Shown piece after piece: positions 23,331 through 36,176 of a stretch of 64,000 bases of DNA. Origin of the DNA: Litoditis marina (Eukaryota; Nematoda; Chromadorea; Rhabditida; Rhabditidae); NCBI GenBank assembly GCA_964036275.1, contig OZ038434.1:7397060-7461059 (forward strand), in the 5' to 3' direction. Below the pieces are notes generated by a model, which saw only the letters and a list, made by a program, of their open reading frames with translations, did not search any database and was not told the origin of the DNA. Position 1 is the first letter of the stretch; each line of letters opens with the position of its first letter. The position numbers and the translations under genes were made by a program.

Positions 23331-26300
23331 TTGTTCTCTCATTTCCGTATCTGCTCAAGCGTTCAATTTCATTCCTATTGATTTACGCATTCCGTCCAGT
23401 TTGTAAAGTTTATAGGTTTTTCTTCTTTAAACTTTCTTCCTGAATATTATTCTATAAATATGTTGTTTTTTTTGGAAAATTTATTCGATCCTCAACTTTT
23501 CTGTGTTTCGTATCATATAACATTCACGGATTGTTGACGAAAACTACAGGAAATATAAATAAACAAAGTTGTTTTTGAGAAAAAATTCGATAACAAGATC
23601 TAATCCTCTTCATCGCTCTTTGTGATTCTCTTCACTTTCTCACAATAATCCTACGTTATAGTGAACGTTATTTAGGAATTAAAAGAAAATATTGAAGAGA
23701 ACTTTGCGACGTTGAATCAGATGTTTTCGGTCAATCTAGAGTACCTTATGTACTCTTTTGGTTCACAATTGTAAATTTTGAAATTTAAATGTGAAAATCC
23801 GTGTATTTCGAAATTCAGCTAGCAGCTGTAGAGTCTTTAGTTAGTTTCTAGTGAGACTCCTATAATATTATTGTGAAAATTTCAATGTTTCCTATGTTCG
23901 AAGTCGAAGTTCGCATTACAAGGCTGAGATTGGAATATTTGACTGTGTACTGTAGGAGTCTAAGTAGGAATTATATGGACCATACCTGCCACTATGTAAA
24001 TTTTCTTTTCATTCCGCTCGTCTTTAACGTTACGTTTTACCCTAAGAAAGTAGGTTTTCCCTCAGTTACATGAATAATTAACATGTTGTGTCGATTGCCT
24101 GCCAAGAGAATGGTAATTATCCCACGAATAGGCCGAAACTCAATGACTTTCCCCCCAACAATCTACGCTCTATAGGGCGGTTTCGAATCTTTATTGAATC
24201 AAAAAAGGTTTTTCCGTTGTGAATAAAATGTTTATGTGATACATGAGACAGTAACAGAAAAAACGCCTTATTCTTTTAGACACATGCATACTGGTATAGC
24301 GTGTATACTAGAAGTAAATTGAATAGTCACGCAAAGTTAGCATTCTAATGAAGCATTGTGCACTTTGTCATTGCACGTTTCTGAGTTCTGCTGTGTTTAA
24401 CATGTTTCACGTGACTCTACAATTGACTAAGAGTATAGACACGCGCGAGACGTGTGATCAGCATCATAGTTGCAAAATGCAAGTTTCGTATTACAGGTTA
24501 ATGCATGTAGTTTCACAAAACATCCAGTACACTCCAGCTATCCGTAATGCTGTAAATGAACGTAAGAAGTTATTTATGGTTATGGCCAATTAGAATGTAA
24601 TTGGATTCGCTAGTCCGCTCGCATAAAATAGCTTTGCTCAAACATTGAGTACATTCCTTAAATGGGTTTTATGAGTACTTTCATTATTTTCAACATTCTT
24701 GTACTTTCTTTGCACTTTGTTTTTTTTTCGGTTAGCTTTATTTTGTATGTGTTATCGTCTCAGTAGAAGAAGTGAAAATACAGTATACCCCTGTCATGTC
24801 AGATAAAGATTGGGTGGAATAATTTAATAATCTATTTAGTAGGTTCCATTTTTTGAAAATAATTCTTCAGTATCTTCTTGGTGTTTTTTAAGATTGCCTC
24901 TGAAATAAAAATATTTATTTTTCAACTAATACAAGAAGTATAGGAAGTTCTCAATGAAAAGGAGTTTTTCTTAGATTTCAAATTGCTCCCTGAACGCTAA
25001 TTGCCAAATCTCAGACGAGTTCTATTTTAGTTATTAGTCAAAGTGCATTCCAACAGACTCGTGTAATTGGGACAATCAATGATTCCATCTGAGAATGACA
25101 TTGAAACGAACTCCACGCTCACAGAAAAGTCGGACACTACTCCAGAAGTACATATAGTGCCGTCTAATTGTTGTAGTGTGCTCTTCACACACCGCAGTAT
25201 TTTCGTAATATGGAATAGAGCGGGATCAATCTATAAAAATAGAGCCAACGTTTCCTTGTCCGATTAGGCCTTCTTAATAATTAAGATTTTTTTCCAAAGC
25301 AAACCGTTATATGTCGCACTCTTCTGATGTGTTTGTAGTTTGATCAAAGTGCTCCTCTGTCGAATGTCGCTAATTAAAGCTACAACTCAGCTATGTTTAT
25401 CGTTTTTATTTCAACTTTACGCCGTTACCAGACCACATATCTCTTCCAGCGTTCCAACCATTTAGACAATGTTTATGCACCAAACTTCTGGACCAGCAAT
25501 AAACACTCGGATATGCTTCATAATCTCATTTTCAACAATTGATTAGTATTGCACCGTCTTCTGTGCTAGATGTCTGCGTTTGAGTTCGTTTGAAAAAGTT
25601 TCATCTACCTCACGTGTGGAATATCCTCGTTCACATCTTAAACTTCTCGTAATTTTTATTCGAAGAAAAAATGTATTCAGAGAAATATTTTTTCTATTGC
25701 ATGTATTAATGCCCGTACAATTTTGCTGCCCTAAATTTCAACTCAATACTGTAACAGTCGGTTATCTCGTGAACCGCAGTATACCCTCACCATGATGCTC
25801 TAAATGTGAGCAGATTAGAGCTAGTCAGCTGGCCCTCGTGCCAGCTGAAACTTCCCAACGAACGTGCAACAATATAAAATTCACGTGAGTCATAGGTTTA
25901 GATTAGAACACCCTAACTACGGAGCTGAAACAACATAGGTGAAGCATTCCAATCTCCATTCTGTTCCTCTCTAAGTATTTGCGACTGTCAACTGGTTCCG
26001 CTGATTTTTCAAAAAAACACAGTTATAGTAATCTCAAAATATGTTTTCGGACATGACTCAGAAACTGTGCTGTTTCGAGAGATCAAGCTGAAATCCTTTT
26101 CTGTGAACCCTCCCAGTCCTTTTGAGTGTCTGTGACTGTCAACTGGCGCTACCCAGGCTGTCAATAGGGACCCAGAGCATGTATCTGCGTGAGTTATCAC
26201 CCGTTTTGGGTGAATAATTAATGTTTGTCGTGTCAGTTGTTTGGCCGGGGATCGATATTAGCCCGCTTTAAACTATGCACAACGAGCTGGAGAGAGAGGC

Positions 26301-27498
26301 TGGTGCATTGGATTGCCTTCACGAGGCTCTTGTCGTTTAGTTAATTGTGCGACGATTGTTCTCTTTTAGCCCCAGGCGTTTTATTACGCCACAAGCTGGC
26401 CAAGCCAGTCAAAGTGCGGACGAACTTTGTCTCGTAGTTGAATAAAATGGACGTTTTGAATTGTTTGCTTTTCTTAGTCGCGTTGTATTCATCTGAGTAT
26501 TTATCTGGTTTCTTCTCGTACTTTGTAGAAGAAAACAATTAGAAAAACCCCGTTCATCATATATCTTATTCCTTCAACATACCATAAAGAGGTCAGGTTG
26601 TGAAACGAGTTTACGATAACTTCACCACCGTGCAATAGTTTTAACTGGCGCTTTCCGATTGATGATTATCCTGAAAAAGAGCTCGATACAAATAAATTGT
26701 AGTAGACGTGTCATTAAAAATAGTCATGAGATTAGTAGCTGAGCTAGTAAATCCTAGCAATACGGCCTGCTCTTCAATGGAATGCCAATTAAGAATTACT
26801 ACTATTCAATTACTATTGAACTCATGATCGTTGTATGAGTGTATTCTGAGAACATTTTTTTAGTTTATGATAGTTTTCTTCATTTGATGTACTGATTTAT
26901 CGAACCTGTGGCAATTTTTTCCAAAGTTCTGGCATTTTTTCCAAAAGACAATTTCGCACATTCGGAGACACGTACTCGTTGCTGTTGGTCTTCACATTGA
27001 GTTCTCAGCTTCCTTCTCAAGAAAATATATAATGAAGCATAGCATTGAATATAATATTCCATTATTCTCAACTTTTTTCTATCGTTCATTCATCTACATC
27101 TTTTCCTGATTGCTTCTATCCCACCAATACGGGTACATTGGTCGTCATCCCTATGACGATTTCTCTTGTAGTAAAATCATACAGATTGTTTCAAAAGATA
27201 AAATCAGATGAAAAATTTCCAGGAACATATTGTTGGTTGCTTGTCGAAAAACGAAGGAACAGAACAGCATATTGATGTCTTGCAAAATCTCTCACGCGAA
27301 ACAGTTCTCAATAATTAGAAACGAAACCATTGGTTTTTTAAGTTTTTTTAAAGATGTGTTACTATATCGCTGATATGATCGTCACGACAATTGTATTCGA
27401 GAGTTTTGAAGAGCTTCTCTTTTTCAAACCTCCTAGTACTAGAATCCACGGTTGTGTAACAAAGAAAAGTTCTCGTCACTCCAAACTATGAAGAGTCT

Positions 27499-27673
27499 GG
27501 CAGCGTGCCAATGAAGTTCAAGTGTTATAGAAAACATCGGTTTTTAAGAATATGACTGCTTTTTTGTAAGGGTTTTTGATTAAGAAATCCGAACTAGCGA
27601 GAGTTTGGGTTTGGCATGGGGTTTTCCGAGAAAATTTTGAAAAACAGCTGGGGAGTTCCATTGGCACGCTGCC
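27499..27673. mobile_element. MITE, 175 bp, with GGCAGCGTGCCAATG termini
   Basis: The left end GGCAGCGTGCCAATG is matched perfectly by its reverse complement CATTGGCACGCTGCC at the right end. The inside is AT-rich and non-coding. Confidence 0.8.
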
Positions 27674-29220
27674 GAAATCTCGTGGAAATTAACTCAAAAA
27701 CTTTTTTTTAGCAATTTTCTGGGAATGGAGGCCTACAAGAGCAAGAGATCATCGAGGTCAATGAGGCCGCATATAGGCTAACACACTCTGCGTCTCTTTG
27801 ACCTACAAACTCTTTCCTTGACGCCGACACAAACGTGGCTGGTCAATTGGCTGGCAATTTTCTTGGACGAGAAATATATAATTTTACTAGCCTTTTTCTA
27901 TTCTGACACCTGTAGCAGTGAGGGGTGGTGGTGCGCGACTCGCTCCATTTAGGCTGTCTATAATTCGCCGGCTCGGCTCAGCCTATTGAATTACTCCCGC
28001 TGGCCCTCTCTTCTAGTGTATCGACAAGCTCAAAATGCTCTCTCGCTTCTCAACTTCACTTTCTCTCTAGGGTCCTAGACATGTCCCTCGCACTTATTCC
28101 GACCCCCGCGGTAGATTCCAGCTATATGTATTCATAATCGTTAAATAACTTGTTTTCTCTCCATAAATGGGGCAGCCTTTTTCACGATTCTCGACTTGAT
28201 TGTTGGCGTTTGCTTTCGTCGACAATGTAAGAGTTCTATTTCGGAAAGGGCAAGATACGACGGTACATGTGTGCCTCATTGGTTGTGTTTTTAGTTTGAT
28301 CTTCTCGTTTTTCAGTTATACACCATAGTATCCGCTAGATCAAGCTAAGACTTAGATTTAGTTACCTTTATAGGTTTAGTTATAGGGTACCGTACGATTT
28401 GTTCATTTACATGAGCATGAATTATGCCTTTCTCGGAACGTTTTACTCACTTATGCTTGTTTTGACAGTAGAGTTTAGGGGGATTGTAAATCACTTAGGT
28501 TGCGAGCTGGTTGTGGTCTGAAGTTATGGTGAACAGGGTGCCGGAAAACCACCGTTTCACTATATTTTGCTAACCTATCTCGGTGAACACTGCTAATTTG
28601 ATTTGATTTTTTAGCAAAAAATGCTTCTGAGTTACGAAGTATATTATAATCTCGTATGCGTGTCTAGAATAACAAATTTTTGACAGATTTGGCGCAGAAC
28701 AGCAAAATCTGAATGTACCCAATTCTTTCTAACCGCCCCCCCCCCTCACTAGTTCTAGACCGAGCCAGCTTCTTGGAAGCTGCGCTATAGCTGCGCTTTA
28801 TATACCTATTCCCTGACAAAGTCATCTCAAACCCACAAAAAACTTATTATTACAACAAACATTTCAAAACAAATATGATCCACAGTTTGTATTTTCTCAG
28901 TACCACCGTTATTCTAATACATCCAACTCATTTATTAAACTACAACTGGCACTCGGTTGAAAATCAGATGGCCACTCCGATAGTCTAGACCCTCAGTGAT
29001 TAGTACTTTTCGAATCTTTGATCTTTTGCAATATACTTCGTTTCACCCATCCGTAGATAACAGACACCTAAAGTTATCAAGTACATCTTACAACAGCTGT
29101 TGATTAATAAAGAGCATGAAGAACTATTCACCCATAAAACCGAATTCATACTGTAGCCGACCACGTGTGCGTGAAAATAACTATACTGAATCTGGCCCTT
29201 CTTCTAGCCGACACCCCTTC

Positions 29221-29245
29221 GGCTGTCATGTTTCGCATGACAGCT
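29221..29245 (+). other. Perfect hairpin, 10-bp stem
   Basis: GGCTGTCATG and CATGACAGCT face each other around TTTCG. A second small stem (AGCCGA/TCGGCT) overlaps just upstream. No Rho-independent role applies in a eukaryote; function unknown. Confidence 0.4.
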
Positions 29246-31131
29246 ACGGCATCCAATTACACCCATCGGCCACATTTTACTACCTAATTCTGCCGCCCAG
29301 CCTGGATGGCGCCCATATTCAAATCTAGCGTACGCAAAACAAAGAAATCTGAATATTCATCTTTGGCTATACTTCTAGGCAAGTGTGTGGTCACGTGACA
29401 CGTGTAAAATGTGATTAATTGCACGTTTGAATTAGGCATTTTATTTACTTTCAGTAAGGGGTTACCAGCTCCAACGTAACGGCAGTAGCTGAGATTAGTA
29501 GTGAGTTGAATGATTTAGATAAGCGTCAACACGTCCAAGACTGTACGTTTTTCACGTTTTTAGTGTTACACATTTGAATTTTATGGTTTACCTGTATGTT
29601 TTGGTTACGCATTGATTTGCCATTGTTCACTACTTCATTTCGGATTTAAAGGCAATGGGTTCATAAGATGAGGGACGAAGTTTTAATTCTCAAAAGTGCT
29701 CTGACGTCTGATGCACGAAAATCTCACACTTTTCATCAGCGTTTAAAACAAGAATTGGTGAAAAGAGTGAACACTTTTGAGACGGAATCCAACTGAAAAA
29801 AGTTGATCGGTTTGGAGCATGACGCGTTTAATAGTTTTTCGTCGTCCTTTTTTCTTCCAGACGAGAATATGCATACTTGTCAGAATGGATTATTTGATTA
29901 CTAAAAGTGCACTTGAAGAGAAAATATTCCGAAAAGGGTGTTCCAAATTTCACAGCAATGTTGTTTACAATTATTATAGTCATTGGGGTATTCAACCGAT
30001 AGGTACAAAGTAATTTTGTTCCATTCTAGTACTTCCCGTAACACTTACATATAATTTCTCTTTTTAAAGAGTACATCTCACTCGCTCGGAGTTACTCTTT
30101 TCGTCTTACTAGTTATAACTTGTTGAGAAAACTCCTTAAAAACTGCTTAAAAAGAAAAAAGAGAAAAAAGGCGAAGCTTCTAGAGGTTTCGGAGTGTTAT
30201 CAGGTATTTCGTACGCATATATCAATTCCCACGTCGTGTACAAGTTGGTGGTTAGGGTTGTTTGAAAAAACTCGAAAAACTCGAAATTTCGAAAACTCGA
30301 AATTTTCAACTTGATTAACAACATTGGTGGTGTATCAGGAAGTTGTCTTCAAGATTTTTCTAAGAAACTTCTAAGACTTTACCGCTTCGAGGTAACAACA
30401 CCTTATTCCGGAATTCGGAAGGACTAACAAAGCTCTTGTTTCTCCGTTTTCAATCTTCTGTTCCACCAATACGACCTGGAAATTACTTCACATTATTCTT
30501 GTTAACCTAATAACGCAATGCTCTGTGGCCGAACGTACGAATCAAAGAATGGATGTTTTCTCTGCAAGATGTTCACAACTTGTTGATGTTCTATCTCTCG
30601 ATTGTTCTCAATCAGTTTTCTATACCATCAAAGTTTCACATGAAATTTTTTGTGCACCGTGGTATTTGATTGCCAGCTGGCAAATCCCTCTAAACATGTC
30701 ATGACAGCCGCCATTCTTTCGAGTCCTTCCGGCCCCAAGTTGTCATCTCAAGACAACTGCCCTTTTAAACCCCGCTTCGCACATTTACATGTAGTTCAGA
30801 CTCACAAGTGCACTATGACTAAGAGAAATTTTTCTTCACAGTTGGCAAAAGCTGATTATACGTAATAACCCTTTTCTGGTCAATAGAACAAGTTTGTAAC
30901 ACGTTTATTCAGAACGCTCTAATATGTTTCTTCTTCTCTGTCATTGACATCATCATCACGTACTAGAACCTTTATATTTTCATTTTTCTGTTCTGTTGGT
31001 TTCCTGCCGTTTTTCATTAATCAAAATTTTTTTATTTCCCATTCCTTTATTTCGTATAATTTATTTGTAAGTTCAACCGCACAAATGAACAAACTGTTTC
31101 TATCCATTTAAATATAATGTTACAGGTAATA

Positions 31132-34100
31132 ATGTCAAACAAAGATCGGACAGAGCCACAATGGGTAACCCCATCTTCTAATCAGGTACCATCGCAAGTG
31201 CGTTCTCACACTCACTCACCGTGTTCAGTTTGTTTGTTGCACTATAACCACGTACCTCACTCATACGCAAATTCACGTATGTACACCACAAATACGTTCG
31301 ATCACGAAGCATATCATCTTTGATTGGTTTTGAGCCGAAACTATTTTTTAGCACGCGATATTAAATTAAAGTTACCTATAATTCGAAACAATAATCCAGT
31401 TAGGATGACATTTGGGGATCAAGAACATGAATGTAGGTGGAGTATACCACTCGTATCCCTGGTACGGCATTCAGTTCTTCTTCGTCTAAAAAGGTACACC
31501 GCGAGACTACAGTGCACGTCAGCACGTTCCCTCTGAAAACTCCAAACCCTCACCCCGTGCATCCAGATCCTTTTTTGTTACTTTTGCATTACTTTTGAAC
31601 AGTTTAGAGCGTTTTTCTTACCTTTCTGCTCTTCGCACCCCCTCCCCCAAGACTGAATGTGTTGACCACGTTTTATTGATACTGAACTTGCGATAATTTC
31701 GAAAAACGGAACTGAGGTACACAACAAGTTGTCCGGAGCCTCATGTTTCAACAGTTGCTGGTACCAGTAGGTATGAGTGTACGTGTGTTTTGCCGTGTGC
31801 CTGATAGCAAGTGTGTTTCTCACAAAGCACTGACTTCACCAAATGCATGTCTGCGTTGTTAACCCTTAAACTGGGTTTCTCTTTGAGTAAAAACCAAAAA
31901 TGTAGGTTTCTCACATTCAAAAAAGGTATTCACGTTCGAATGTAGTTGTTCTCCGGCAAGTTCTACGCAGAAAATTGAACAGAAACAATTCTTTAGTAAC
32001 TGTAAATCGAATGCAAGATTGCCATTTATTCGTTACTGCTGTGTCGTGTGATTTTTCTCACTGAGAATTAAAAATTCGCGGCGTGTTTCACAGATAACAC
32101 CAAAACTGAAAACTGATCAACTCATAGTTTTCACGTTAATTTTAATTTTTCGGTTTCCAGGACGTGCCACCGGACTACGAGACGATAGGAACTATATTCG
32201 GATATTTATTAGTCGCCCTCTCATGGCTACTCATCATTCTCACTTTCCCATTTTCTATGTGTGTTTGTCTCAAGGTGAGTGACAGAATTTTGTAACTTTT
32301 TTGTTCAGTTTTGAAATCCAATAAGTTGATAGCTGGCAACAGATTCACTTTTTTCAAATCATAGTCATGTTCAGACTGTGAGACCCAAAGTAAAATGAGT
32401 ATGCTACAAAAACCACTCTTGGTTGGAACGATCATCTCTGCTCCACTAGTAAATTCACGAAGACATCAACCCAAAATAGTTGAGCCGAACGTTTACCTCT
32501 ACTTTAACTACTTCCTTGTGTCTGGAGTTTTATGCAGCTGAAATCACCGCGAAGGAAAAAATGAAAACTGAATAATAAATAGCTATTTAAAACTGCTGTT
32601 GGGTGATATTCTGAAGGTTAAAACACAAACTGTTCAATGTGTTCAATTCAAGATATTCACTCGAATCTTGGACAAAACCTTGATCTGCGAACTTAAAATC
32701 TGAAAAACCAAGATTTTGAATGAACGAAACCAAGTACAACAAAAAGTTTCAGGTGCAAATACAGTATGTTTCTAGGTTATCAAAGAATACGAGCGAGTTG
32801 TGATATTCCGAATCGGTCGACTGATTTTTGGAGGAGCTCGAGGTCCCGGAATGATCTTCATTATTCCATGTATTGACACTTATAGGAAAATAGATCTCAG
32901 GTAAGATTTTTTATCTGAATTTCAATAAATTTTGACCTGTAGTTTTTTGTTGGCGAAAACTCTCATGTTTTGTTTGCGTGGGTTTTTTTCTTCTTCTCAA
33001 ATTGCTCTCGGAGCTCTGTCACGCTCAAACGTTTACCAAACCTAACATTTTCAGATATAATTGAGTCTTGGATCGGGTTCCAAAAATTAGAAGAAATAAG
33101 GAAGTTGGCTTCAATGAGTAAACGCAGAACAGAAACCACAAAAAAATCATATATGTCGTGAGATCAGTTCATTATGGGAAAAGAACCATTCACGATACAT
33201 AATTTACAGGGTGGTCTCGTACGCGGTGCCTCCCCAGGAGATTCTGTCCAAGGATTCTGTGACGGTTTCCGTCGACGCCGTCGTCTACTTCCGTACTTCG
33301 GACCCCATCGCGTCGGTCAACAACGTGGACGACGCTATTTATTCTACTAAACTACTCGCACAAACTACTCTCAGAAACGCTCTCGGTAAGTTCGGACGAG
33401 TCCTGTTTCCAAAGTTCTCTTTTATTGTAGAAGTTTTACAAGTTTGTAACTGTTCGAGTCAGTCATTTCCTGAAGTTTTGCAGCCATTTCAGTGGCTATC
33501 GTTTTGCCGTGCATCATGCATGTGAAAGAAAAGAATACTCTCATAAAGTTTTGTATGTCATGAAGTTTTATAGTTTTATATAAATGAGTTTTGAATACAA
33601 ACAAGAACCTTTCAGGTATGAAAACTCTAACGGAAATGTTGACGGAACGTGAGGCGATAGCCCAGTTGTGCGAGACCATTCTCGATGAGGGAACCGAACA
33701 CTGGGGAGTCAAGGTTGGTTCCGAAACGAACACCAACTATTTTGCATGTGCGCTGGGCTTTTAATCAAGTTTCAAGTTCGGAAATGTCCGAGTCTCCGAG
33801 TTTTCCAGTCTCCAGTTCGAGTTCGGCATATAGCTGTGAGACAAACATGTTCGTCGTGTTACTCTTGTCGATCTCCTGAAGATTTTCGCATTCTGATCGA
33901 ATTGTGTAACCTGTCCACGAGAACCAAACATTTTATGCTCCTCCACGTTCACCGGGACGCATACGTCTTCTACTAGTGCACATTATTGAATCATGGCGAC
34001 GTCATCAGTATGCAATATTGTGTTCAGAACAGTACCGTCCTAACTTCCCTCTCATTTCAGGTAGAACGTGTGGAAGTGAAGGACATCCGTCTGCCCCAGC

Positions 34101-35600
34101 AACTGACCCGTGCAATGGCCGCCGAGGCCGAGGCGGCACGAGAAGCACGTGCCAAGGTGGTCGCCGCCGAGGGAGAACAGAAGGTTGGTTATCGATTTAT
34201 CGATCGATTCATGAGATCAATATCTATCCTCAGTTCATGTAGGTAACTCAAATGTTTATAATACGCAGCCGAGATGAGTATGCCAAAAATACTATTGAAC
34301 ATACACTTTGGTCATTAGGTCGTTCGCAGTACACTTGACCTGAATGTCTTTGAAAATCTCGTTTTTGAATGTTTGCAAAAAGTTAGTAATCATGTTGCCA
34401 GTCATATCTAATATGAACTGAACACAACAAGTTTGACAAAATCTCACGTTTCACGCGATCAAAGTTAATATAATTTGTTTTACGTCGACTGTTCCAGGCG
34501 TCGCGAGCGTTGAAAGAGGCCGCCGATGTCATTCAAGCCAACCCCGTCGCCCTCCAACTTCGACACTTACAGGCACTGAACAGTATAGCGTGAGTAGAAC
34601 TTTTTTTCGTCATGGAGTCAAAACGGGGAGTGTTTTACTTACCCCCCCCCCCCCCCTCCCGCTTCACAAAATACAGATTTCGAAAAACAACGAACTAAAA
34701 CAGACACCTTTTGATCGGGAAAGTAATAAAAAAATTAGAATGGGCTCTTTCACCTCACCAACGATTTATTTACAATAACGAGGTTTTGTATGAATCATTT
34801 CCAGAAACTGTTTTCGTACACTACTTTTTTCCCATATCTCAAAAGCACAGGACTTTCCTTGAACTTTCAAAGTTTATTCCTTATTTAAAGCAGGATGATT
34901 ATGTGAACCAATTTCGTGTCAACGGTCCTTAAAATGCCATTGAAAAATGTATTGCAGTTTAAAGGATTGAAGTGTTACGATTGGACCACATAATCGTCCT
35001 TCTTTAAATCTCGAGAGATCTGATTTTTGATTGCATCTAACATGGTCGAGCGTAGTGCTTCAATTAGTGCGAACCTACTGCAATTAGCCACCTCTACTGG
35101 GTAGCTCTTATTTCTAATTTATTGAAATGCGCCGAGCCGTGTGCACGCAACCTCATTATTATTTCCATGGGAGAGTTGAACAGGGTAACGGAAAGCAATT
35201 TATGCTCCATCGCGTAGGGGATCCCTCACATAAGCATCGAATCGAAGTAGCGTAAAACGAGAAGATTTATTAGAAAACAAGTTCAAACCTTATGTTTTCA
35301 TAATTTCTGTCAAGTTTTCCACCCAAGACTAAGTTTTACAAGCAGAGAATTGCTTCCGGTGATATTATTCGTAATAAACCAGTTTTATCTCTAAAACACA
35401 TAGTACTTGCTAGTGTAGCAATATGAAGACTACTGTAGTTGTTTGAACATAGCGGTTGCAACCCTTATGAAGAAAAGATTACTGTAACATTTCCACGGAA
35501 TAAACATAATTTTTTCTACTTCAGAGCCGAGCACAACTCTACCATTGTCTTCCCTGTTCCCGTTGAGATGTTTGGAGCGTTCATGAAGAAAGATGTCTAA
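31132..35600 (+). CDS. Stomatin (band 7/PHB family, UNC-1/STO type)
   Basis: Monotopic membrane scaffold protein, 285 aa, the usual stomatin length. Exons 31132-31185, 32161-32274, 32776-32900, 33210-33385, 33616-33713, 34061-34183, 34498-34589 and 35525-35600 join in phase. The hydrophobic hairpin lies at residues 27-55 with the conserved proline (LTFPFS, P48). The PHB domain follows: [46 protein letters not shown], then the coiled [19 protein letters not shown] stretch, and the tail [11 protein letters not shown]. Nematode relatives (UNC-1, MEC-2, STO proteins) regulate channels and gap junctions; which paralogue this is needs a tree. An acceptor ends 6 nt before the ATG. Intron 7 carries a 15-C run and a MITE. 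Confidence 0.96.
34642..34656 (+). repeat. C-homopolymer, 15 nt, stomatin intron 7
   Basis: Fifteen consecutive C bases in the intron, just after the exon 7 donor. Length may be unreliable in an assembly. Confidence 0.9.
34885..35007. mobile_element. MITE copy A (TTAAAG...CTTTAA), stomatin intron 7
   Basis: The left end TTAAAGCAGGATGATTATGT pairs with the right end ACATAATCGTCCTTCTTTAA. A second copy of the same 123-124-bp family lies at 36503-36626. Ends in TTAA leave open a TTAA target duplication as in piggyBac-type elements, or TTAA as part of the terminus. Confidence 0.85.
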
Positions 35601-36176
35601 ATAACCGAATTATATTCAAAAGAATTATGCTGTTCTTACCGATCATGTGTTCTCAAAATACGTGGATATAATGATGTTATATCCCATCACCCTCCCGGTA
35701 TATTCTTATGGCAATTGTTGTTTATCAACCTTATATGTTCATCCTTACTAATAATGGTCTCCAGGTGTTGTATTATATTTATAGTCCTGACTTTCCTTGA
35801 TGCCAAATTTCTATCTGTGCCAAGTAGTTTCGTCCACTTTGGGCGAACATTGTCATTCCTCCTTATGATAAAAGAAATATTTCTTGTGTGAAAACTGATT
35901 TACCATAAAGATTACCTAGACCAAAGTACAAACAAATGAGATACACGTTATAGAGTTCATGAAGATAACAAAAGGTCCAATTTAAAAGGTTTCGGAGTGA
36001 AAAAGCAACAGATGTACAAAAACAAACGTGGACAATAAAATGAAAAATAATGATAACGATCCACTAAAAAAAAGAAACAGCATGTTTTTGCGATTTTGGC
36101 ATTTATGAACTTTTTAACTTTTTGGAAACTTATTATATCAGGATAGACTAGGGTGCTGTGCGGAATACTACAGTAA
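35601..36176. other. Short convergent spacer
   Basis: The 3' ends of stomatin (+) and PRPF6 (-) face each other across about 580 bp of AT-rich DNA. AATAAA at about 36035 is a possible stomatin poly(A) signal. Nothing else seen. Confidence 0.5.

Larger units (their letters stand above)
19975..31125. other. 11-kb intergenic region without a supported gene
   Basis: AT-rich DNA between MTFP1 and stomatin. Short open frames show no family resemblance, no consistent splice joining and no codon bias. What is visible: a CT-rich tract (23213-23330), a MITE (27499-27673) and a related half copy near 22150-22212, a GC-richer patch near 27900-28090, a C-run near 28738-28746 and several short perfect hairpins (25825-25846, 29221-29245, 30739-30759). 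RNA genes could hide here; I recognised none of the known tRNA, snRNA or conserved microRNA words. Confidence 0.5.
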
